Positions 45,872 to 53,486 of a DNA stretch of 64,000 nt are shown piece after piece. The position numbers and the translations under genes are program-made. A model generated the notes under the pieces. The model was not told where the DNA came from. It was given only the letters and a program-made list of their open reading frames with translations, and did no database searches. The DNA comes from Marinospirillum sp031581385 (GTDB taxonomy: Bacteria > Pseudomonadota > Gammaproteobacteria > Pseudomonadales > Halomonadaceae). Where the stretch lies: assembly GCF_044810985.1 (NCBI RefSeq), contig NZ_CP085242.1:1178001-1242000 (forward strand), in the 5' to 3' direction. How positions within the stretch are numbered: position 1 is the first letter of the stretch; each line of letters starts with the position of its first letter.

Positions 45872-46909
45872 CTATTCAATCGCCAGCAGATCAAAAGTCT
45901 GTTGGTCTATCAACTCCAGTGCCTTACCGCCACCCAAGGCCACACAGGTCAGAGGGTTTTCGGCAATAATAACCGGCAAACCGGTTTCTTCGGCAATCAG
46001 CTTGTCAATATCCCGGAGCAAAGCACCACCACCGGTCAGTACCAGGCCGCGCTCGGCAATGTCCGAAGCCAGTTCGGGAGGTGATTGCTCCAGAGCACTC
46101 TTGATGGCCTGGACGATAGCCGCCAGAGGCTCCTGCAAAGCTTCCAGAATTTCATTGGAATTCAGGGTGAAGCTGCGCGGAATACCTTCAGCGAGGTTGC
46201 GGCCACGCACATCAATTTCCTTGATGTCACTGCCTGGGTAGGCACAGCCGATTTCCTGCTTGATGCGCTCCGCCGTGGCATCGCCAATCAAGCTGCCATA
46301 ATGACGACGCACATAGGCCACGATGGATTCATCAAAACGGTCACCGGCAATACGAACCGATTCCGAATAGACCACACCATTCAGGGAGATAATGGCAATC
46401 TCTGTGGTGCCACCACCGATATCCACCACCATGGAGCCCTGGGCTTCATCAACCGGCAAGCCTGCACCGATGGCAGCCGCCATGGGTTCTTCAATCAGGA
46501 AAACATCGCGGGCACCGGCGCCCAGAGCGGACTCCTTGATGGCCCGGCGTTCAACCTGGGTCGACATGCAGGGCACACAGACCAGAACCCGTGGACTGGG
46601 GGTGAAGAAATTGTTGTCGTGCACTTTGGAAATAAAGTGCTGCAGCATTTTTTCAGTGACATGGAAGTCGGCAATAACACCATCTTTCATCGGTCGGATG
46701 GCGGTAATATTGCCCGGCGTCCGGCCCAGCATACGCTTGGCTTCAAAACCCACTGCAGCCACACTGCGCTGGTTGCCGTGATGACGAACAGCCACAACGG
46801 AAGGTTCATTAAGAACCACACCCTGCCCGCGGACGTAAATCAATGTGTTTGCGGTTCCCAGATCGATTGACAAATCGCTGGAGAACATACCTCTGAGACG
46901 TTTAATCAT
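45872..46909 (-). CDS. mreB: Rod shape-determining actin homologue MreB
   Basis: This 345-aa bacterial actin organises side-wall synthesis. Nucleotide-binding motifs are present: DLGTANTLIYVRGQGVVLNEPSVVA at the N-terminus (in pieces), VVDIGGGTTEIAIISL, and GLVLTGGGALLRDID. It is first in the mreBCD operon and has a good promoter upstream. Confidence 0.98.
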   Translation of the reverse strand: MIKRLRGMFSSDLSIDLGTANTLIYVRGQGVVLNEPSVVAVRHHGNQRSVAAVGFEAKRMLGRTPGNITAIRPMKDGVIADFHVTEKMLQHFISKVHDNNFFTPSPRVLVCVPCMSTQVERRAIKESALGAGARDVFLIEEPMAAAIGAGLPVDEAQGSMVVDIGGGTTEIAIISLNGVVYSESVRIAGDRFDESIVAYVRRHYGSLIGDATAERIKQEIGCAYPGSDIKEIDVRGRNLAEGIPRSFTLNSNEILEALQEPLAAIVQAIKSALEQSPPELASDIAERGLVLTGGGALLRDIDKLIAEETGLPVIIAENPLTCVALGGGKALELIDQQTFDLLAIE

Positions 46910-46952
46910 GCTTTTGGTGACCTATCCTAATGAATCCCTCTTCTGGGCGGAA

Positions 46953-46981
46953 ACTCTAGCAACCTGAGGGGGTCAGGGCAA
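46953..46981 (-). promoter_or_regulatory. Promoter of mreBCD
   Basis: TTGCCC and TAGAGT lie 17 bp apart on the minus strand, about 45 bp before the mreB start. Confidence 0.55.
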
Positions 46982-46987
46982 GCAACT

Positions 46988-47015
46988 TTAACAGTTGCCC
47001 TACTAAATCTATGCT
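46988..47015 (+). promoter_or_regulatory. Promoter of gatCAB
   Basis: TTAACA and TATGCT lie 16 bp apart on the plus strand, 67 bp before gatC and back-to-back with the mreB promoter. Confidence 0.5.
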
Positions 47016-47082
47016 ATTCTTTACGACTTTGATCTGCGATACAACGGTCATCGCTTGTTTAAACCAGCTCTAAGGTTACCAC

Positions 47083-47370
47083 ATGAAACTGGAAGCAGAA
47101 GAATTACATAAGGTCGCCCATCTGGCGCGCCTGACTTTAGAACCCCAGGCTATCGAAGACTACACCCAGGCACTCAGCAATATTCTCAATCTGGTCGACG
47201 AAATGCAGGCCATTAATACTGATAATGTTCAGCCCATGGCCCACCCCCTGGATGCCACCCAGCGCCTGCGTATTGATGAAGTGACCGAAAGCGTTGACCG
47301 GGAGCTTCTGCAGAAGCAGGCACCTGCCACTGAACAGGGACTCTACCTGGTTCCCCGTGTCGTCGAATAA
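47083..47370 (+). CDS. gatC: Glu/Asp-tRNA amidotransferase subunit GatC
   Basis: This 95-aa subunit stabilises GatA in the amidotransferase that converts Glu-tRNA(Gln) and/or Asp-tRNA(Asn) to the cognate amidated forms. HLARLTLEPQAIEDYTQALSN and MAHPL are typical. It opens the gatCAB operon divergently from mreB, as in Pseudomonas. Confidence 0.95.
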   Translation: MKLEAEELHKVAHLARLTLEPQAIEDYTQALSNILNLVDEMQAINTDNVQPMAHPLDATQRLRIDEVTESVDRELLQKQAPATEQGLYLVPRVVE

Positions 47371-47402
47371 CCTGCAGAAACAGCCGATTTTTAGGAGACA
47401 GC

Positions 47403-48854
47403 ATGATTGACCTGAGCCTGACCCAGATGGCCCAAGGCCTGGCCTCTGGTGATTTTTCCAGCACCGAGCTCACCCAGGCTTTTCTGGATCGTATCCAGCA
47501 ACACAACAGCCAACTGAATGCCTTTATCAGCGTCACGCCTGAACAGGCCCTGAAGGAAGCGGCTGTAGCCGACGAAATCATCAGCCAGAAGCAGGCCAAC
47601 CCCCTGACCGGCATCCCCCTGGCCCACAAGGATATCTTTTGCACCCTGGGGGTCAAAACCTCCTGTGGTTCCAAAATCCTGGATAATTTCACTGCACCCT
47701 ATTCAGCCACCGTGGTCGATAAACTCGCCGCAGCCGGTATGGTTTCCCTGGGCAAAACCAATCTGGATGAGTTCGCCATGGGCTCCTCCAACGAAAGCTC
47801 TTTCTACGGAGCGGTTAAAAACCCCTGGGACACCCAGGCCGTTCCCGGCGGTTCCTCCGGTGGCTCCGCCGCCGCCCTGGCCGCCCGCCTGACACCGGCC
47901 GCCACCGGCACCGACACCGGCGGCTCGATTCGCCAACCGGCGGCCTTCTGCGGTATTACCGGCATCAAGCCCACTTATGGCCGTGTGTCCCGCTGGGGTA
48001 TCATTGCCTATGCCTCCAGCCTGGATCAGGCAGGCCCCATGGCCCGCAGTGCCGAAGACTGCGCCCTGCTACTGAAAGCCATGGCCGGTTTTGATCCCCG
48101 CGACTCCACCAGCCTCCAGCGCTGTGTACCGGATTACCCCAGCCTGCTGAAAGAGCCTCTGCAAGGCCTGAAACTGGGTTTGCCCAAGGAATACTTTGGT
48201 GACGACCTCAACCCGGAAATGGCTGAACGCCTGCAGACCGCCATCCAGGAACTGGAAAAACTGGGTGCCCAGATTAAGGAAGTCAGTCTGCCGCTGACCC
48301 GCCTGGCGATTCCGGCCTACTATGTGATAGCCCCGGCTGAAGCCAGCTCCAACCTATCCCGCTTTGACGGCGTACGCTACGGTTATCGCTGTGAAGACCC
48401 CAAGGATCTGGAAGACCTCTACAAACGCTCACGCAGCGAAGGTTTTGGAGCCGAGGTCAAACGCCGCATCCTGATCGGCACCTACGCCCTCTCCGAAGGC
48501 TTCTATGATGCTTACTACCGCAAGGCTCAACAGCTGCGCCGCATGATCACTGAAGACTTCCAGAAAGCCTTTAACGAGGTGGATCTGCTGCTGGCACCCA
48601 CCACACCCACACCGGCTTTTGACCTGGGCAGCAAGAACAATGATCCGGTGCAGATGTACCTGGAAGATATTTACACCCTGGGTGTCAACCTGGCGGGCCT
48701 GCCTGCCATGTCAGTGCCTGCGGGTCAGGTGGGCGGACGCCCCATCGGTATGCAACTGATCGGCAACCACTTTGATGAAGGGCGACTGCTGAACGTGGCC
48801 CACCAGTTCCAGCAGGTGACCGATCATCACCTCCAGGCACCCAGGTTGGACTAA
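47403..48854 (+). CDS. gatA: Glu/Asp-tRNA amidotransferase subunit GatA
   Basis: This 483-aa amidase-signature enzyme hydrolyses glutamine to supply ammonia to GatB. The Ser-cisSer-Lys triad is Lys76, Ser151 and Ser175 (in AVPGGSSGGSAAALA and DTGGSIRQPAAFCG). AGGAGA lies 6-7 nt before the ATG. Confidence 0.97.
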   Translation: MIDLSLTQMAQGLASGDFSSTELTQAFLDRIQQHNSQLNAFISVTPEQALKEAAVADEIISQKQANPLTGIPLAHKDIFCTLGVKTSCGSKILDNFTAPYSATVVDKLAAAGMVSLGKTNLDEFAMGSSNESSFYGAVKNPWDTQAVPGGSSGGSAAALAARLTPAATGTDTGGSIRQPAAFCGITGIKPTYGRVSRWGIIAYASSLDQAGPMARSAEDCALLLKAMAGFDPRDSTSLQRCVPDYPSLLKEPLQGLKLGLPKEYFGDDLNPEMAERLQTAIQELEKLGAQIKEVSLPLTRLAIPAYYVIAPAEASSNLSRFDGVRYGYRCEDPKDLEDLYKRSRSEGFGAEVKRRILIGTYALSEGFYDAYYRKAQQLRRMITEDFQKAFNEVDLLLAPTTPTPAFDLGSKNNDPVQMYLEDIYTLGVNLAGLPAMSVPAGQVGGRPIGMQLIGNHFDEGRLLNVAHQFQQVTDHHLQAPRLD

Positions 48855-49230
48855 GAAGCCATGATTAACTACTGCGCTTGCTAATACTGTGTTGAAATTG
48901 GCCTCAAAATGCTCATTTACTTCGTGTAAACTCCGCTTTTTCGTTCAATTTCGCCTTGTCTTACCTGCGCTCGTTACGTTAATTAGAAGCTTCCTAATAA
49001 AAGATGGGTGGTTAAGAACAAGTCACGGCAAGGAGTTGCTGCGTCCAGCGGAGCAGGGATTGCGCAGCGCGACGCTTGAGGGCAGCTTTTGCTTTCCCTG
49101 CTTTCGCTGCACTTATGCATCCATGCATGTCGCAGGAAAGCCGAATGCGTCGAGAGCAGCACTGCTTGCAAAAGTGACTCGTTCTGCTTCTGCAAAGTTT
49201 GCAAAATCAGTTAATTAAAAGGTTAGTACT
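48855..49230. other. Non-coding insert between gatA and gatB
   Basis: This 376-bp spacer splits a gene pair that is normally nearly adjacent. Readings of 109 aa (plus strand) and 73 aa (minus strand) lack a ribosome-binding site and any recognisable family. The region has a palindromic element (48894-48952), an AGCAGGGA/TCCCTGCT inverted pair (49052-49059 and 49095-49102), and two ATGCAT palindromes. Composition looks unlike the coding neighbours. It may be a repeat element or remnant of one. Confidence 0.7.
48894..48952. repeat. Imperfect palindrome, possible dispersed repeat
   Basis: GAAATTG and CAATTTC bound a 59-bp element. Its centre is TTTAC-ttcgt-GTAAA, and the arms between pair partly (AAAATGC with GCTTTTT). 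The layout resembles REP-like extragenic repeats. Copy number in the genome is unknown from one window. Confidence 0.5.
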
Positions 49231-50682
49231 ATGCAATGGGAAGCCGTTATCGGGTTGGAGGTACATGCCCAGCTCGCCACAGAATCCAAGATTTTTTCCG
49301 GGGCCAGCACCCGCTTTGGGGCCGAACCCAACACCCAGGCCTGCGTCATTGATCTGGGCATGCCCGGTGTTCTTCCGGTTCTCAACGAGAAGGCCGTGGA
49401 AATGGCCGTGCTGTTCGGCCTTGCGGTCAACTCCGAGATTCCGCCCCGCTCTTCCTTTGAGCGCAAAAACTATTTTTACCCGGATCTGCCCAAGGGTTAC
49501 CAGACCAGCCAGATGGCCGAGCCCATTGTCGGTCTGGGGCACCTGGATATTCCCCTGGAAGACGGTGGCATCAAAAAAATCCGTATCCACCATGCCCATC
49601 TGGAAGAGGATGCCGGTAAAAGCCTGCATGAAGACTTCCACGGCATGACCGGTGTGGACCTTAACCGTGCAGGCACACCCCTGTTGGAGATCGTTTCCGA
49701 GCCGGACATGAACTCAGCCAAGGAAGCTGTGGCTTACCTGAAAGGGATTCATGCCATCGTCACCTACCTGGGTATTTCCGATGGCAATATGGCCGAAGGC
49801 TCCATGCGCTGCGATGCCAATGTTTCCATCCGGCCCAAGGGTCAGGAAAAGCTGGGGACTCGCTGCGAGATCAAAAACGTCAACTCCTTCCGCTTTGTGG
49901 AAAAAGCCATCAACCACGAAATCGAGCGTCAGATCGAGCTGATCGAAGACGGTGGCCGTGTCATTCAGGAAACCCGCCTGTATGACCCGGATCAGGATGA
50001 AACCCGCTCCATGCGTACCAAGGAAGAAGCCAATGACTACCGCTACTTCCCCTGCCCGGATCTCTTGCCCATCGAGTTGGATGCCGCCTATATCCAGCAT
50101 CTGAAGGAAGGCCTGCCGGAATTGCCGGAACAAAAGCGCCAGCGCTTTACCAGCAAGCTGGGCCTGTCCGAGTATGATGCCGGGGTTCTTGCCGCCAGCC
50201 GCCCGCTGGCCGAGTATTTTGACCGGGTCACGGAAATCTGCGGGGATGCCAAGCTGGCCGCCAACTGGGTGACCGGCGAAGTGTCTGCCCAGTTGAATCG
50301 TGAAAGCCTGGACATCACCCAGGCACCGGTTGCTCCTGAACAATTGGCCGGTCTGCTTAAGCGCCTGGGTGATGACACCATCAACGGCAAGGCCGCCAAG
50401 CAGGTGTTTGCCGCCCTCTGGGCCGGTGACGGTCAGACTGCGGATGAAATCATTGCTGCCAAGGGTTTAAAACAGGTCACGGACACAGGTGCCATTGAAG
50501 CCATCATTGATGAGGTGCTTGCCAGCAACCAGCCCCAGGTGGAGCAGTACAAAGCTGCCGAGCCGGATAAACGCGGCAAGATGATCGGCTTTTTTGTCGG
50601 CCAGGTGATGAAAGCCTCCAAGGGCACCGCCAATCCTCAGGCGGTGAACCAACTGCTCAAGGACAAGCTGGATCAGGCTTAA
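49231..50682 (+). CDS. gatB: Glu/Asp-tRNA amidotransferase subunit GatB
   Basis: This 483-aa subunit binds the misacylated tRNA and carries out phosphorylation and amidation. The N-terminal VIGLEVHAQL signature is followed by the catalytic region (GMTGVDLNRAGTPLLEIVSEPD) and the C-terminal YqeY-like domain. AAAGG precedes the ATG. The 376-bp insert separates it from gatA. It converges with the SMC operon 31 bp away without a clear terminator. Confidence 0.97.
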   Translation: MQWEAVIGLEVHAQLATESKIFSGASTRFGAEPNTQACVIDLGMPGVLPVLNEKAVEMAVLFGLAVNSEIPPRSSFERKNYFYPDLPKGYQTSQMAEPIVGLGHLDIPLEDGGIKKIRIHHAHLEEDAGKSLHEDFHGMTGVDLNRAGTPLLEIVSEPDMNSAKEAVAYLKGIHAIVTYLGISDGNMAEGSMRCDANVSIRPKGQEKLGTRCEIKNVNSFRFVEKAINHEIERQIELIEDGGRVIQETRLYDPDQDETRSMRTKEEANDYRYFPCPDLLPIELDAAYIQHLKEGLPELPEQKRQRFTSKLGLSEYDAGVLAASRPLAEYFDRVTEICGDAKLAANWVTGEVSAQLNRESLDITQAPVAPEQLAGLLKRLGDDTINGKAAKQVFAALWAGDGQTADEIIAAKGLKQVTDTGAIEAIIDEVLASNQPQVEQYKAAEPDKRGKMIGFFVGQVMKASKGTANPQAVNQLLKDKLDQA

Positions 50683-50713
50683 AGTGAAGGCACAGGGAGG
50701 TGCGCAAGCCGGG

Positions 50714-51616
50714 TTACTTCAAGGGCAGTAGTTCCAGCCGCGTCTCACGAAACCACTGCTGCTTGAGGCCACGCTGGTCATTGACCAGCAGGCGCAGGTA
50801 GTCAACCAAAGGATGGCTGGCGGGTAACTGCTGTAATTTCTGACGCAGGCTTTTCTGGTAAAGCAACTGCTGTTCCGGCTGATGCAGAGCTGCGGCCTTG
50901 TCTTTAAGAAAGCTCAGGGGTGGTAGCAGCAGGTGGGTGTAGCCTTCATTCAGGGCGATATTCACCCCCTTGGCATCAAAGTCCCCCAGATAGAGACAAG
51001 GCTTTCCGGTGTCGCGCCAGCAGTTTTTCAACTGCTTCAAACCGGAAGCATAAAGCTGATCGCCGCGATAAACCACCAAGGCCTGGTTGAGCTGCTCCGG
51101 CAATCCATAGTCCCCCTCGGCATAGCTGTAAAAGCTGTCCAGATTTTCCACCACCAGAAGTTGCTCAAAGCAGGTCAGATCCACTTCCCGCCAGTCCAGA
51201 TCCAGCGTCAAGCGCTGCGGATTGTGCAGAAGCATCTTCAGAAGGGTATCCCCGGCAACGGCTGGAAGTTTGGCCAGAATACGCTGTTCACGGGGTTTCT
51301 CGCCCTGCTGCTTGTACTCATCCAGTCCACTGGCCGCCTGGTCTTCACGATTCAGGTGCTGGTACTCCTGGGCCAGAGGATGCTGCCCCAACTGCTTCAG
51401 AGTTTTTTCGATCTGTTTAAGGAAAAGGGCATCAAAGGTAAAGTGTTTGCTACCGCAGCGGCTGCCTTCATGCAGTTGAAATTCCCGGCACCAGGCCAGA
51501 ATTTCCTGAAGAGTGGGGCTGCTCAGGGGTTTGTCCACCTGCGGGTGGGTTTTCAGTTTTTGCTGGATGCCTCTGAGCATTTTGCGGGCAGCACTGCTTA
51601 GCCTGGCCTGATTCAT
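50714..51616 (-). CDS. jetD: TOPRIM nuclease-like subunit, JetD/MksG-like
   Basis: This 300-aa protein matches the DUF2220/JetD type. An N-terminal helical arm of about 140 residues is followed by a TOPRIM-like domain, with the conserved Glu157 in LLVVENLD and an acidic pair Asp212/Asp214 in YLGDFDAKG. In Wadjet systems JetD is the metal-dependent nuclease that cuts DNA after loop extrusion by JetABC. The start overlaps the upstream kleisin gene by 4 bp (ATGA), with AGGAG 7 nt before. It is shorter than the roughly 390 aa I recall for a type I JetD, so I assign the family with good but not full confidence. Confidence 0.78.
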   Translation of the reverse strand: MNQARLSSAARKMLRGIQQKLKTHPQVDKPLSSPTLQEILAWCREFQLHEGSRCGSKHFTFDALFLKQIEKTLKQLGQHPLAQEYQHLNREDQAASGLDEYKQQGEKPREQRILAKLPAVAGDTLLKMLLHNPQRLTLDLDWREVDLTCFEQLLVVENLDSFYSYAEGDYGLPEQLNQALVVYRGDQLYASGLKQLKNCWRDTGKPCLYLGDFDAKGVNIALNEGYTHLLLPPLSFLKDKAAALHQPEQQLLYQKSLRQKLQQLPASHPLVDYLRLLVNDQRGLKQQWFRETRLELLPLK

Positions 51617-52857
51617 GCAGTCGCTCCTGTGGGGGCTACCTGAAGGTGGACATCATGAATCAGGTAGACCTGATTCCAGCGACTCGCCGGGCTTTCCTCC
51701 TGCCAGAGACGAAACTGGTTTTGCTCCCGGGCAGGCAGGCCCTGGTGCTCGGCAATCACCTGGTAAAGCCAGATTTCCGCGTCCCACGGCAACTGGTGGT
51801 TCTGCCAATACTCCAGAGCACTGATCACTTTCCCCGAATCTATCACCTGCAGATAAAACTCTTCCACAGCCTGCTTGAGCTTTTGCTGTCGGGCTGCCAC
51901 CTGCTCATCCTCTGGCCAGGAGGCCGGGGCTGCCACCTGGGCCACAACCGAGGTTTCGGGGCGTCGGGGCAATTGCCTGACCCATTCCGCGAGCAGATCA
52001 CTCTCACTGGAGCGATCCAGGGCCACGGCAGCAGCCGGATGCAGGGGAGCCGCCAGGTTGACCAGATCGGGCACCTGGCTGCGCTTGGCATAATTACCCG
52101 GCTGAAAACCCGGATGCTCGCGCAGAAAAGCCACCATGCCATTCACCAACAGACTGCGGGCCTGCTGCTGACGAAAGCGTGCCATCAGTTGCACCAGACG
52201 ACTCTGGACTTCGCGCAGGCTGGTGTAGTGGCTGGACAGCTGATTTTGCAACTGACTGATCAGAAGTTTACGCAACGGGCCATTGCCATCCACCAGCTGG
52301 ATCAGCTCATCAAAATCGATCAGCTCCATACCGTCCAGCAAACGGGTGATCTGCTTCTGAGCGCGTTCATTTTCGCGAATCTTGTCATTCAGGCTGGAGA
52401 CAAAACCAAAATCACTGTTGAGGCGCTGCCAGAGACTGTCAATGGCATCGGCAAAACGGCTGTTGAGATCATCCACTTCCTGGGTCAGACGCAGCTGTTG
52501 TTGTTCGGCCAGCAGATAATCACCACGGGATTGGGCCTCACGATAGCCCTGCACCAGATTGCGAACCAGCTCCAGGGTTTCGGCGACATCGGCATTGACG
52601 TGGCGGCGTTTTTCATCCGCCAGCATTTCCGCAATCAGATCCCGAACCCTGTGGCTGAGCTTGAGCCCGGACTGGTCATCCGAGCGCCAGAGAATGCGCG
52701 CTGCCTGGAGTTTTTTCAGGGCGGTTTCACTGAAGGCACTGGGGTCGACCTCCTCCCCCACGTAGCCCTGCATCAAGGCCTGGGCATGCTTGCCCAGCAG
52801 GGCCAGGCGTTCGACCCCGGTCTTGACCAGGCTGCTGGCAAACTCCTCCTGGCTCAT
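51613..52857 (-). CDS. jetA: Kleisin-like condensin subunit, JetA/MksF-like
   Basis: This 414-aa, mostly helical protein has a probable winged-helix at about 40-80 (ALKKLQAARILWRSDDQSGL), a long helical middle rich in Gln, Leu and Arg (100-230), and a second small domain at the end. Length and layout fit MukF/MksF kleisins that bridge SMC heads. Family recognition is mainly by context between MukE-like and JetD-like genes, since kleisins diverge fast. It overlaps jetB by one base and jetD by four. Confidence 0.7.
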   Translation of the reverse strand: MSQEEFASSLVKTGVERLALLGKHAQALMQGYVGEEVDPSAFSETALKKLQAARILWRSDDQSGLKLSHRVRDLIAEMLADEKRRHVNADVAETLELVRNLVQGYREAQSRGDYLLAEQQQLRLTQEVDDLNSRFADAIDSLWQRLNSDFGFVSSLNDKIRENERAQKQITRLLDGMELIDFDELIQLVDGNGPLRKLLISQLQNQLSSHYTSLREVQSRLVQLMARFRQQQARSLLVNGMVAFLREHPGFQPGNYAKRSQVPDLVNLAAPLHPAAAVALDRSSESDLLAEWVRQLPRRPETSVVAQVAAPASWPEDEQVAARQQKLKQAVEEFYLQVIDSGKVISALEYWQNHQLPWDAEIWLYQVIAEHQGLPAREQNQFRLWQEESPASRWNQVYLIHDVHLQVAPTGATA

Positions 52858-53486
52858 CAGATCAGCCTCTCCTGTTGCTGAGGTTCATCGTCGACAGGCA
52901 GGTTTTCTTCATCGCGGATAAAGCGGATCAGATCCACCAGATAATCCACCTTGCTGGTGACCAGATAATACTGGCGATCACTGTGGGGCTGCAGCAGATA
53001 GCCATGTTCTTTCAGGCGACGAAAAATCAGCTTGACCTGATTGTCCAGGGCATCACTCTGGGAGTTGAAAAAACGATCCGCAGCCAGGCGTTGCAGGCGA
53101 TCCTTGAGACTGGCGTTGTCTTCGCATTTCAGGGTGAATTCGGCGGGTTTCAACACATCCCCGGCCGACATGACCGCATCCCGGCCCAGGGCTTCCTGAA
53201 CCAGCTGCATCCACTCCAGCAGGGGTTGCAGGCTGTTCATGGTCAGTGCCAACTGACCGGACAGCTGCTCGCGGGCCTCCTTGCCCAGTTCCAGCCAGGC
53301 CAGAAACCAGACGCTGCCTTCCGGGTTGCTGGCCAGACGCCGGTTGAGAGGTTTCAGATAGTCATCAATTACTTCCCGTGTGGTTTCGTCCTGCAAATGC
53401 CGATAGGCATCTTCATCAGTGATCGGGCAGACAAACTCACCAGCCAGCAGCCGCTCCACCAGAGGGCCGTACTGCATGGGCATCAT
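52857..53486 (-). CDS. jetB: MukE-like condensin subunit, JetB/MksE-like
   Basis: This 209-aa protein has the MksE pattern: an N-terminal helix pair (YGPLVERLLAGEFVCPITDEDAYRHL), then a winged-helix-like C-terminal part (RRLKEHGYLLQPHSDRQYYLVTSKVDYLVDLIRFI). It would bind the kleisin dimer. A perfect Shine-Dalgarno AGGAGGTGA lies inside the last codons of jetC, 4 nt before the ATG at 53486, and the genes overlap by 4 bp. This suggests strong, coupled translation. Confidence 0.75.
   Translation of the reverse strand: MMPMQYGPLVERLLAGEFVCPITDEDAYRHLQDETTREVIDDYLKPLNRRLASNPEGSVWFLAWLELGKEAREQLSGQLALTMNSLQPLLEWMQLVQEALGRDAVMSAGDVLKPAEFTLKCEDNASLKDRLQRLAADRFFNSQSDALDNQVKLIFRRLKEHGYLLQPHSDRQYYLVTSKVDYLVDLIRFIRDEENLPVDDEPQQQERLI

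Noticed and set aside
48889..49218. 109-codon plus-strand frame between gatA and gatB
   Set aside because: No ribosome-binding site, no recognisable domain, and it runs through the palindromic element; treated as non-coding.
51646..52881. 411-codon plus-strand frame opposite the kleisin gene
   Set aside because: It is antisense to a gene with good start sites and operon context; its Gln/Leu-rich repeats mirror the other strand.
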